Part shown: positions 11,662 through 23,099 of the stretch, piece by piece
How the letters are laid out: each line of letters begins with the position of its first letter
Numbering within the stretch: position 1 is the stretch's first letter
NCBI GenBank assembly: GCA_963580455.1
Contig: OY756970.1
Span: 15,252,001-15,316,000, forward strand
DNA: 64,000 nt
Origin: Euonymus europaeus
Lineage: Eukaryota; Streptophyta; Magnoliopsida; Celastrales; Celastraceae
Reading direction: 5' to 3'
Notes under the pieces: model-generated
What the model saw: only the letters and a program-made list of their open reading frames with translations
The model's database searches: none
What the model was told of the DNA's origin: nothing
Made by a program: the position numbers and the translations under genes

Positions 11662-13442
11662 GAATATGGTTAGACACTTGATGTTTCAGGAGCTGGACTC
11701 CTGGACCTAACCCTTTGAGCTGTCGTAGTCCCTTTGAACAATTAAACAGATAAGGTATGACATTTTATGATGCAGCAGCTTTACTTTGCACCATCATGTA
11801 CTGGCACATTCCCTCAACTCCTTTTCTTTTGATATTGCAGGGGCACGATATTTCTGAAATTAAGGTGAATAGCACGGTTTGCAGCTTTTGCTCCTTTGTC
11901 TTGTGACAAGATGAATAAGGCAGATTGAGATAACTGTGAGGATTGCAACAAGGCTGGCAGTTTGATTTGGATTAATTTTTACGAATGGAAAAGCAGAGTA
12001 AAGCTGCTGCATGATGATGTGTCTGTTAAATTGGTTTTGAAACTATCTGGTGTCAGTTTGCTACAGTTTGTGTAATATATGTTGATCCCTTAAGAGCTGA
12101 CTTTAAAGTATAACTCATTGTCCTGTGAGAATTATGTTATATGTTGAGGTTCAACCATCTAATAGGTTCTTCTTTGGAAATTTATTCTTCAAGGAATAAG
12201 AAATTTGAAATATTTTGAATTAAAGGTGAATGCAAAGGCTTACTTTGATTCAGATAAGGACCCCATAGTTGTGAATATTTAAAGGGATTACATCAATATA
12301 CCATGTTCATTTTCTTTTGAAGTTTCGCTATTTATGAATTCCTTTCGTTCCTTTGTTTTATTGGTTGGTGTATAAATACTGGTACTAGTAGCTTCTTGCC
12401 TGGAAATTCACGATATTTCTGTCCAATTATGGTTGTGCCAAAGTTTTTTTTTTTTACATGAGGGATAGCTGTAGAAGCACGTACATAAATGTTGCATGGA
12501 AAAATAATCAATTGCCTTTGTTTTACTAAGATCTTGTTCTTCCTGTAGGTGGTGTGTCGAAGGTGCTCAGGTGTCACAACCTGCTCTGATCAGGGGCCAC
12601 TTCAATAGATGGTTTCTGCCGCTTGGCAAAGCGGAGAAAATGTATGTCTTGTTATCCTGAATAAGGATGATAGTAAAAAATAATCTAAAATGAAAGAGTA
12701 TTTCTTTCCCAGCTGTTCGTTTTTTTTTAGTTGCCCGCCATTGGTTGATGCTGTGTTATTGTGACTTATATAGGATGCTGAGAGGAAGTCCGAGTTGTAT
12801 ATTCTTGGCTATCATTATGACATAAAAGTTGAACATAGATTCGCTACTTCTGATTCATCATAGAATGTCTACCCTAATGAAAGGGATTTTCAAGTACAGG
12901 CAGGCAGACAGAGTCTAGTTACTCTGGCATGTGATATTTCTTTTCTTAAACTCTCCTTAGTCGTCTGGCATGTGTTAAGAGCTGCTGTTGATATGTATGT
13001 ATGTATCCGTGGCTCTGTGCCAAGATTTTACTGTTGGACTGTCAGAGGCATGGATGCGTCAAGGAAACAACACTATGTGAAAATAACTTTTCGATACTCG
13101 CATATACTCTAATTTATGAGTACTGCGAATATAAAAGTTCATTTTGGTGTAGTATGTTACAATACTTCCTTTATGCCTTTAACTGTAAGTGCAATTTTTT
13201 TAAAAGATAAATAGCATGTAGTTGGTGAAGGGCAGGATATAGATGCCCACAGAATTCTGTATTCACAATCCGAGTAATTCTCATTTGATTGCTGGGATTT
13301 ACTGCTCTAATACATCTTTCCAAAAACCTTTGCAATTAGCTTTGAATTCCATACTTCGATTCTGTTCAGCATTTTGATACTTTTGTAATGTATACAGGAA
13401 AATCATCAGATCAAGGAAAGACTAGACTAAAATGGTGGTATA
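11662..13442. other. Intergenic, 3' flanks of the PPR and CASP-like genes
   Basis: Probably contains the PPR 3' UTR at its start and the CASP-like gene's 3' UTR at its end. Short frames (12332-12577 minus, 13001-13210 plus) have no recognisable domain. I see no gene, tRNA or element boundary here. Confidence 0.5.
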
Positions 13443-14753
13443 TCACAGAGAGGGGAGTAGCCAAAGATTGAAAAGAGTTGAAGCCAATGATAGAAACGAA
13501 GACAAGAAAGCCATAGCAGCCGATAACTGATATCTGCTGCAGAACTTTTTGGGGCAATAAGGTCCATCAGCGTGAAGTAGGAGATCCACAACACTGGCGG
13601 TCGAACATGCTGCAGCGAGTGTAAGAACCGATAATACCTGTGAACAAATTGAATGACGTTTTCAGAAGAAGTTGATAACGAGTGGTACAATTGAATTGCA
13701 AAATTGCTCAATACTCACCCAATCGCCAGCAATAATTATGAGTAGTATTCCGGGTTGACGAATAGAGCATTTAACCAGGATAGAGTATCCATCCACTAAT
13801 GCTAGAGTGAAACTCCATGGGATAACCAAACCCATCACTGTTACCAGGTAGCTGAAACATTGAGGTAGGAGTCAAAGGCACAGAAAGAGCTTATGAAAAA
13901 CCAGAGCAGTAGAAGCAACGACGATGCAATCTACATTGACACTGAGGCGAGGCAGAGCTAATGGAGTATCAAGCATTTCTGAACCAATGTAGAACAGATA
14001 TACTGATATGCATACATGTGATCAACTTGTACAGACACAAACTTCTCAACAGAAGCATGACTTGATGTCTCAACTAGTTTGCCACAGTAGCAGCGATAGC
14101 AAGTAGCAACCATATTTTTTTGAGGTCATGGGACTGCCTATTTGGAAAATGAAGGATTACCAACCACCTACCTACCTTGTTAAGAGAGTTACAGTGATTA
14201 TTTTTTCTGTATAAAGGCTTTATGTTATGTGCAGTCAAAGATGGGTCCTGCCATGTCTCTGGTTCGTGCAATTTTTAGATAACTATAATGGCCAAGAACA
14301 GCTATGTCTCTGGTTTAGATAACTTGGAGATTGAATTTCTGCGAATGGCTTTCTAACATCAACCCTAATGGACAAGACAGATCAAATACAGGAATACAAC
14401 ATAATCAGCTTGAAGTTGTGGTGGCTTCAACCCTGAACCCTCCTTTCGCTGCTAATGATATTAAGCTGACAAATCTACAGTTCATGTAAATTAAACAATG
14501 CAATTTCTATCAATGATTGATTGTGGGGGTGCTTAAATTTCTTCCGAAATCCCGGTAGAGTATAACCATAACCAGTTGCAGCTTAAATCAAATGGAGGAA
14601 AGAAAGTAAAAATGGTTACCAGAAAGCGGTGTAGCTGTAGAACTGGACACCTAGAGACATTAAGAGAAGAGAAACACAGGAGAAAATAGCCTGGCCAAGT
14701 CTCAAGGAAAAGCTGGCGCTGGTTCCCAGGGAGCCAGGTACCTCCTCATCCAT
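13443..14753 (-). CDS. CASP-like protein, CASPL5B type (UPF0497), three exons
   Basis: Four-transmembrane MARVEL-like protein of the CASP-like family. CASPs scaffold the Casparian strip membrane domain; the function of CASPL5 members is less clear. Minus-strand exons: 14753-14620, 13851-13719 and 13637-13443, total 462 nt and 153 residues, the usual size for CASPL5B. Junctions are GT-AG and keep frame. Features: N terminus MDEEVPGSLGTSASFSLRLG, first membrane segment around AIFSCVSLLLMSLGV with FYSYTAF, second around VTVMGLVIPWSFTLALVDGY, a short loop with CSIRQPG, third around ILLIIIAGDWVLSVLTLAAA with the conserved CSTASV, a Cys-containing loop (GPYCPKKFCSRYQLS), and a fourth ending NLWLLPSL. 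ATG 14753 is in the conserved position. The gene looks intact. Confidence 0.93.
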
Positions 14754-17439
14754 GGCCTTGTTCTGTTTGTTGGACTGATCATAAACCTCATATTAACCCT
14801 TCCATTCTCAACTGCATATTACCCTCCCGCTGCCACCACAACTTTTGATTCCCAATTTGCACTTCTAGTAATCTGTTCTTATTTTCCTACGAATGGAAGG
14901 CTTCAATTTTCAGTTCTGAGAACTCGCTAGAAAGAACGTACAAGAGTGTAATGAACGCAAGTTTTCAGGTAATGGTAGTTAGGACTTGTCAGAAAGGGGG
15001 AGAAGATGTAGTTGTTTTTGCTTTTTGCTTTTTTTTGTTTTAAATTTTTTGTTTTCATTAAGTTATTTGAGTTTTTTTTTTAAATCCACGTCACATTTTA
15101 TACCTTACTTTCCATTTTTATGAAAAACAAATCATGTCAAAAAAGACGGAAAATGTTAAGTATGCCAAGACTATTGTATTCCAAAATGTCACAAGTGAGA
15201 TAACACGTGTGTTTGAATTTCAAAAGTATATCCTTCCCTCAAAAATTGTGGTCTATAAGTTGTCACATAAGATTTGAGATCTTTTGAAATTTTTTTATGA
15301 GATATAGGTAGTATTGCCGTCAAATGATTAGCGTGATCCATAGCTTGAAATGCACGACCTTTTTATCCAAAAAATAGTACTTTCTCAATACTTGTGCCTT
15401 TGAATTTTTGGAACTGACTTGGATGTCGCCTTTTACTTAATAATTTTTCAACTATTACCATCACACACACATATATAGACACACATTTTTATCATCATAC
15501 TCTAACATACTTCCTCTAGCTTTATTTCAAAAGCACAGGGAAGACATAAAATTGGGAAAAGTTGCTTTCTGTGCCATTTAAAAACTTAAAAAGAGAAATG
15601 AGAGGATCATGAATTAATTGGGTGCTGCTAAGAACAATGTCAAAGCACTTTCCAATGGTTGGGGGATATACTAAGTCAAAACAGACAAAATGCAGGGTCT
15701 CAAATAAGAAAAAATACAGTCAAAATTCATGAACATAAAAAAGAAAGGTGAATCAATGCTTTATATGAATGGTTATTAGGATGCCACTTGTCATAACCTG
15801 AATCCATTGTTAATGGCAAAGTGAAGGAAAATGGATATTAGTGGTCATCCCTCCTTCAATTTCAATATCATTATCATAGACTGTATCTATAGCCTTTGAT
15901 GACCTAATTTCTTCTCCTGTATGAACTTAAAAGCATAGATGGAAATTGTGCAACGCCCCTTCTACCAAGAGCGAAATGATTGAAATATCATTGATTACAT
16001 TTATTTCATAAAATTATCAGATATTTATTTAAATTCAAAATTCAATACCAAATCTCTTTTTTCAAATAAAAAAAAACGATCAAGTCTATCCTAAACTAAG
16101 CAGAATCCAAACGACATGTCAAATTTTCAGGAGTCTCTCGCTCACATCACAGGATGCAAAAATGCATCCAAAATTATAACCATAGATGCTTAATTTGACA
16201 ATGACATAAACCTATTAAGAGAGACTTCACCATTGTCTCCAATTACCATACATTCGAGTTTGTAATTATATCAGAGAACAAGTACACGTCTTCAAGCATA
16301 CGGGAGTGGATAGGATGGTTTCCATATGGTAGATTGAACACTCAATAATTGAATACAAATCTTCTTCTTTTGATCGCAACATGAAATTTTGCATATGTGA
16401 ATATGAAGTGGTCCGTGTACAATGAGTAGACAATTAGGGAGCCAGAGGACAATTTAATTTTCAAATGCTACCTCCTATAAGAACAGCAACACATTCAGTG
16501 TATATGACATATCATCAAGCATGATACCAAAGTACTTAAAAACCTCTGAGATTTTAACTAGAACTTCAAGGACATAATCAACCAAAAGAGTACACAATCC
16601 TTTCGATACAAAATTAAATAGGAAGTTTTATACACTATTTATGTTTGCAGAGAATCTAGATTGTTAGAATGGGCTACATTCATATTGGGCTAGATGGGCT
16701 GGGCTGAAAGCAGGTTCTGTCAATGAGCTCAGGCTGGTCAAAGTACTGGATTATAGGTTTTGGATTTTCGCTATGTTTGGTTTCAGGTAAAGGCTTAATA
16801 TCAAGTAGATCCGGCCCAGTTTAGAAGAGTTTTGGAGTCTGCCGCATGGAAAATGGTTAGATGAATTCGGGTGAGATAGCTACAATCACATGATTGGTCT
16901 ATCAAGTTTAAATTTGAATCAATGGTTGGATTTGGAGTTTTAAGTGGAGCACTTTTGGATATGTTGGAGGTGTCATATTTTTAGCTAGTTTGTTGAAAAA
17001 ATATGAGCATGTGTTGGACAACATTTTTCCATCTAACAAAGTTTTTTTCCCGGAAACATGACTACATCAAGTATTTTAATTAAGGTAGCTATGATTTAGC
17101 ATAGTTGTCGTGTTTTTAGGTAGCATTATCAGTAGGTATAAATAATAATAAAAAATGTAATAAGTCCATGGTCTTTTCATGCAAAAACAACTCCAAGAAG
17201 TATAAACAAATTTTCTTGTTTTTAAGATTTTTTATACGTTCTAGTCATAACTTGTTTGGTAAAGCGCATTCTAGTGAATTCAAAGTTCTCAGAGGTATTT
17301 GAGATCTCTTCATAGCCCTCACAATCATTTGGTTTGAAGTTAGATCAATTACATTACATTTACTACACTTTGAGACTGATTGCAAGTTCTAAGCACACTT
17401 GACCGTAATATCTAGGTTTTATCTCTCTTAAAGATTCAG
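14754..17439. other. Intergenic, CASP-like promoter side and retroelement leader
   Basis: 14754-15000 is the likely promoter and 5' UTR of the CASP-like gene. 15000-16630 is AT-rich without ORFs. 16640-17440 reads like an untranslated leader of the adjacent gypsy element: the phrase TTTGGCACACTCAGTGGGAC (about 17450) resembles the gypsy leader phrase 'GGCACGCCCAGTGGGAC'. No 5' LTR could be delimited. Confidence 0.4.
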
Positions 17440-17483
17440 CAATAGTTTTTGGCACACTCAGTGGGACTTACGGTGATGGCTAC

Positions 17484-18746
17484 TTGATCACGCACCAAAA
17501 GGAATGGAAAGATGTTGACATGGGAATTAAAAATCTTGAAAGAGTTCCTCTATTGGAAGAATTTAATGCAATTGTTGAAGAAGAAAGGAACTATTCCTTT
17601 CATGACCTACTGCCTGCAGAAGGTGAAAGTAGGTCACAAAGTCTAGGTTGTTCACAAGCTGACCCTATTGCTGCTCAACTGAAAGAAATAGAAGTCAAAC
17701 TTGCTTGTTTCATTCAGGCCTCTATTCGTGAATTAGAAAAGCGAATAGAGGCCATCGAGAAAGCTACATTTGATCCATGAATGAAATTGCTAGTAATCGT
17801 CTTCCTCTGTATGATTCTCGTTATATTCCACCAAAGATGAGGGATAGCAGTTTGTCACAATCACAAGCTATCAACACTAACAAGAATGGTAATGGAAGCT
17901 CACCTCTCAGGATCGCACCGCAGGTTTATGATAAGGTCATTTTTATGACAACCCGACTGCATAAAGCTTACATGGATTATACTGATAGAGAAATCTATAT
18001 CCCAGAGGGTTTGAGTTTCAGAATTCACTCCATTCTCGGAAGAAGAAGGCTAGTCTAATGTTGAGCAAATTGGACGATTCACAGTTCAATGCTGTGAGTT
18101 GGCTGATCTTGATAATTTTAGACTACACTTGTTTCCAAATTCGTTGACATGATTAGTGTTCACATGGTTCTCCACAATGCCTAAAAATTATGTGGCCACA
18201 TGCGTGATATGAAAAGAGAATTTCATACGCAATTTTTTAGAACAAAACCTAAAGTCTACGTTGTAAAACTGTTTAGGCTATCACAGAGGTCTGACGAGAA
18301 TACAAACGCATTCTTGACCAAGTTCAAAAAGATAAAGAACCGATGTAAAGTTATCATGTCAGAAAGAAAATATTTCGAGATGGCACAACGCTATTTAGAC
18401 ATAAAACTCCTCAAAAAGTACGAAGATATGAAATTTTATGACTTTTAAACTTGTAGCCAAGGTAGCAAAGTATGAAGTTTTCCTCAAGGAAGAGTCCAGG
18501 AAGAAGAAAAACTCTACTGAGACTTATTTTCAAGAAGTTCTGTATGAAGTAGAGGTAGCCGAGATGATCAAGAATGCACAATCAGTCACTTTTCCAACAC
18601 TTTCAAATCAAAAAGATGGTGCAAAGAAGTTTCCCAACAACGCTCAGCAGTTCACTTTTTACATCACCAATATGCATGAGATTTGACTATATGATCAAAG
18701 AGAAGTTTTTGAAACTGTCATTTGGTCATTAAATCCCTTCTAAAGA
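17484..18746 (+). pseudogene. Ty3/gypsy gag, 5' part, frameshifted
   Basis: Four consecutive frames in different phases. 17484-17780 and 17777-18058 correspond to the gag N-terminal region. 18200-18448 carries the core retrotransposon gag domain (FHTQFFRTKPKVYVVKLFRL, then SQRSDENTNAFLTKFKKIKN and MAQRYLDIKL). 18438-18686 continues with LVAKVAKYEVFLKEESRKKK. The last in-frame words before the inserted LTR are of the 'DYMIKEKFLKLSFGH' type seen just upstream of the CCHC region in such gags. At least two frameshifts and several stops are present. Confidence 0.75.
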
Positions 18747-21089
18747 TGTAACTCCCTGTTTTCGGAATGTCACATGGTGCTAACCGCACCTTCCTAGGTC
18801 ATCAATGTAATCCACTTCCTTAGTCATTAACCCTAGTTCACTCAACCAGGACAACAACCCCAGTCAAAAATCCGGCAGCATCTCCCCGTATATCGGGGAA
18901 TGCCTACCTATAACAAAACGCAGCAATAATCACAACAATCACATTATAACCTAGCAGGGCCTCTGGCTATCTATCAGCATGCAAATTCCAACCTAACAGG
19001 GCCTCAGGCCATCTAGCAGCATGCACAAACTGATTCTCACATAAGTATCACATTTCACATAATAGAAATAATTCCAAACATCATTTAACAGGACTCAGAG
19101 TCCACCCCCGGTTCAGAAGGTACAATCACATAAATTACCTTCTAACCGTACCAAAACACACCCATCGGTGCCCACAGTAGATAAATCATATATTATCTAA
19201 TACAACAAGCGTGGAAATAAACAAAGTGCAACACACTCAGTATTCCAAAATCCTAACCCTACTCCAAGTGCCATCCATACCACAACTCCGTCTCTACTGA
19301 TCCGCAACATCAGCACTAGTACCAGTCTCACATGTAGGAATGAAGGGAATAGAAGGGTGAGCTAGAAGCTCAGTAGGGTAAAGAGCGAACAATCATTATA
19401 GGCTGAATCCAATAAAAAGGCAATGCAACAATATGATATCCCAAATACGCATGTCACATAACACAACAATAACACTCGAGTGACCTTTCTGGGGAAAACC
19501 AATCATAGTTCCATAATTCCAACTATGAATCATCAACAACGATCAAGACCATGATCATCCCAATCATGTCTTGATCACAACATCGGACACTCATCCTGGT
19601 TCTCCCAACCATCAATGGATGCAAGCCGACTCATCACATTTTCTCATTCATTTCTGGTTCTCCCAGCCATTAATGAATTAACTGTACCATCCCCAGAAAG
19701 TCACCCGATTGTGTGAGTCCCATCACACCCACACCTCAAGTGTGTTGCCTCACATGAAGTCATTTGGTTGATGCCAAGCCCAACACTCAACCATCCTCCC
19801 ATGTGACGTTCAAGTAGTTCCTAGGGTATACCCGAGTCCATACTCGAGCATCCCATGCAATTTCTAATGTACTCATGCTTCATGCCCTCAACTAATATAT
19901 ATATATACTTCTCCTATATATATATATATTTAAAGCTACTCATGATGCATGAATGATCAATCATTGCTCAATAAGCAATTGAACATGAGCAAGGTTTAAT
20001 GCAATCTACATTTCAAGAGAAAAACAAGAATAAATCCTAAGTTCGTTCTTCCTTAGAAACAATAAGGCAAGAACACAAACGTAAGGACCAATGAGGATAC
20101 GAACCGCAATTTAAAGAGAAAAAGAATGATATGAAAGTGAATTGGTCAAGAAATCCCCTACCTCAATTAAGCACCACTTACAATAGCAAATTCCCAAAGT
20201 TAGGGTTTTTTTTTGCCCTCTTTCACCCACCTATCATTCAAGCATTCCGCACCCATAATATCATATTAACAACACTAATTAAGCAATAATAACATGAAAT
20301 CGAATATTAATCAAGAGAACTTACTTTCTCTCCCTAGGATTTTCCCAAAATCCTCCAACTTCTCCAAATTCGAAACCTAGCCTAAACCAATGATTCAACT
20401 AGTAAAACAATCATAAATAACCCTATAATCAACATATCTAAGCCTTACCTTCCATCTATTAAAGAATCAAACAAATCTAGGAAAAACCCTAGAATTTCAA
20501 AACTATGAAAACTCACCTCAAACCTTCAAATCTTCCTTGATTCCACCTTGATTCTTGACATGCTTCATGAATCCACGGAAAACCAAGCAAAAACCTCAAC
20601 AAATCTCCTTCTCTCTCTAAGTTTCTCACTCTTTCTCTCTCTTCTCGGCTTCCTTTGAGTTTCTCTTCTAAATGACGATTTCTGGTCTTTTAAAACTGAA
20701 ATCCCGACAGCCGTCCGGACGCCCTGAGTATCCGTCCGGACGAATTACTGTTCCATTAACCCACTGCCCTCACTCTAGGCATATCCGTTCGGACGGCTAA
20801 TTTATCCGTCCGGACGGCTAATTTATCCGTCCGGATGGATTAATGTTCACAGAACTCTGTTTTTTCTCAAATTTATTCCCCAAATCGGTCTAAGCTTCAA
20901 TTTGATATATTATGGGCCCGAAACGGATATGTGTGCTAAAAGTTATGGCCCAATTAGTGAACCTTGCTCAAAAACGATTCTTCGCGGTCTTATACAACTC
21001 GAATGGTCCGTAACCTCTTCGAATCCATTCTCCATAACTTATTACTCAAAATTTAATCAAACCTAATATTTTTGGGTCGGGGTTTCACA
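18747..21089. mobile_element. 2.34-kb solo LTR with 5-bp TSD AAAGA
   Basis: Starts TGTAACTCCC and ends GGGGTTTCACA (TG...CA). It is flanked by AAAGA at 18742-18746 and 21090-21094. Removing it rejoins the gag pseudogene. It has no coding sequence. Internal features: two CCTCAGGCCATCTAGCAGCATGC-like phrases near 18960-19025, TA runs near 19900-19930, CT-rich leader-like sequence at 20605-20645, and a cluster of CCGTCCGGACGG palindromes at 20710-20838. It was probably formed by unequal recombination between the two LTRs of a full element; the length favours a gypsy parent. Confidence 0.9.
20710..20838. repeat. Cluster of five CCGTCCGGACGG palindromes
   Basis: Five exact or one-off copies of a 12-bp perfect palindrome within about 130 bp of the solo LTR, two of them in a tandem unit containing GGCTAATTTATCCGTC. 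They lie downstream of the CT-rich stretch, near the LTR's right third. High CpG content and dyad symmetry suggest a protein-binding or methylation-sensitive site, but this is inference. Confidence 0.7.
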
Positions 21090-21094
21090 AAAGA

Positions 21095-22190
21095 GGATAT
21101 CAAAGGAGGAAAAAAAACAATTGTAAGCAGTACGATCTTTGGTCTCACCCTACTATTTCATGTTGGAGGTTGCGTAATCTAGTTCAAGAATGCATCGATA
21201 AAGGAAAGTACCAAGTTCCTTAATAAAGAAACCATGTTGATTAAAATGATTCATTTTCTTCAGTGGCTATATATAGTGAGCACAGTCACTACTGATTTGG
21301 GAACCCTATTGGATGCTAAGAAATATAAGATGCTACAGTCAAAGATTGAATGGTATGTCAAAACATCAAGAGCTCCAATCCAAAGGGAGATTGTTGACCG
21401 TTAAAAGAAAGCTAGAAAGCGTCTCAATCTTTTCTAAAATTGACCACGATTTGTCAAACCCCCTGTAGTTCCTGATTATCAATGGCACAAAGTACAAAAT
21501 AAAAAGTTTCCACACCTACTTATCCACACTCAGAAGTGTAGACTGCAAAGGCCGTTGTTGGCCATCACATATGATGCTATGAGTAGGAAAGAGTATAAAG
21601 TAGTAAAGTGTAAAAAGAGGTCAAGTTCAGATGACCAGAAAGGAAGAAGGATCAAATCCATAGTCGTTACAAAAGTTAGTACAAATCGCAAGGTAGAAAC
21701 AGTTTAAAGTCACTGCTGGTTTGTCACAGGTAAATCCTACTACTACAACCTTAATGATAAGATTAATACATGTTTGGTTTGCATGCAACGTTTCCACAAT
21801 GGTACTATCTTCTTGTTACTAAGAGTCTAAAGTAAAAAAAAAATTCCTCGAGATGAAGATAGACAAAGCTCAGTTATCATTCAGACCGTGACCAATAAGC
21901 CAGAAATTGTAGTTTTTGAGAAGTCATCTTATCATATGACATAACATATCAAACCTCTCTACGTTCAGACACACATTAATGGCTTGCTCGTGAGCAGAGT
22001 GCTGTTATACAATGGTTCCGCAGTCAATACTTTGCCCATCTTTTTATTGAAGATTCTTGGAGTTTTAGAGGATGACTTGGTTCCAACTAAGGTTACCATG
22101 GATGGATTTACAAGAGAAATCATAAAACCAAAATAGATCGGACAATTAAAATAGGCTAAAATAAAATAAAAAATCAAAAAAATGCACAAG
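21095..22190 (+). pseudogene. Ty3/gypsy gag 3' part and aspartic protease remnant
   Basis: Gag resumes with CKQYDLWSHPTISCWRLRNL and VQECIDKGKYQVP (about 21120-21220). A middle region around 21420-21700 is full of stops. At 21940-22130 a retropepsin-like block reads HIKPLYVQTHINGLLVSRVL then LLYNGSAVNTLP and DDLVPTKVTMDGFTREI. Related elements have a catalytic Asp before NGSA (DNGSAVN). Here it is Tyr, consistent with a GAC to TAC change that inactivates the enzyme. Confidence 0.7.
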
Positions 22191-23099
22191 AACTAGCTCA
22201 AATTTATTCTTTTAGACTAGCATATTCAATGAAAAACATATACAAAAATAACTTTAGTTCACCAACTAAAACTTGAACTCGCTAGATCAACTGCACAGAT
22301 GAAGAAAATCCCAGGGCCGACGACGGGTTCAGACATTGATGCAAAATAAGGAGTGGGCGAGAGGAGAGAGAGAAAGTCTAATAACAAGAATATTGAAGGA
22401 GAGAGAAACATCTTTTAAGTTCAAAAATAAATCATACAAGGCAAACCATGTGGCCTGTCATGTAGGATCTGGTTACCTTGGGTATCCAAGCATTTTTCGA
22501 ATATTTGCGCCAAGAAATGAACATATAACTATAACTATATATTTGATCAAAATGTTCTTTGTTGCTATTTTGGTGAATCTACGATTGTTTATGGGATAGA
22601 TCGACATATGATTTCTTCCATTTCATTTCCATGTATTAATCGATTTACAAGTGTTAATTTCGAGTAAAAAAAATTATACATACTATAAAGGATTGATATT
22701 ATAATTTTTACCACGTTAATATAAAATATCAAGATGATCAACATAAAATGTATTGTATGATTGTGATTTTAGGGTGATGGTATAAGCAATGAAATGCTGC
22801 GCGGGAGATAACTAATTTTTATAACACAATATAATTCTCTACCAAACGAAACCTGATCAGATTAATGGAATCTACCATCATTAATAATTCACTGACTAAA
22901 GTAATGCTTTCCCCTCCCCTTCAATTCATCAATGTTGACGTGTCACTCACCGGTCACTACCTCGAAAAATCGTTACGAAGAAAACACGCAGCCAGTCCAC
23001 CAAATCATTAAACCCACACATACGCAAACACACGCATACGCCCAAACCTTCCAAGAGCACAACGTTGACGAACTTTTCAACACCATCACCACCGCCACG
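22191..23099. other. Intergenic, upstream of the ATL gene
   Basis: No recognisable gene; the 87-residue frame at 22336-22599 has no domain I know. The final 200 bp contains the likely 5' UTR of the ATL gene, with a TGACGTGTC motif at about 22935 (ABRE/G-box-like core) and a CA-rich leader. Confidence 0.4.

Larger units (their letters stand above)
17440..22190 (+). mobile_element. Decayed Ty3/gypsy retrotransposon, interrupted by a solo LTR
   Basis: Remnants of gag run from 17484, gag resumes after the inserted LTR at 21095, and an aspartic protease segment is at about 21940-22140. Reverse transcriptase, RNase H and integrase are not seen. Frame changes and stops (near 18058, 18448, 21220, 21940) show it is dead. 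Its own LTRs are not identified; AT-rich sequence follows the protease abruptly, so the 3' part has been deleted. Confidence 0.75.

Noticed and set aside
17777..18686. Separate small host genes
   Set aside because: Consecutive frames join into one gypsy gag with frameshifts; they are not independent genes.
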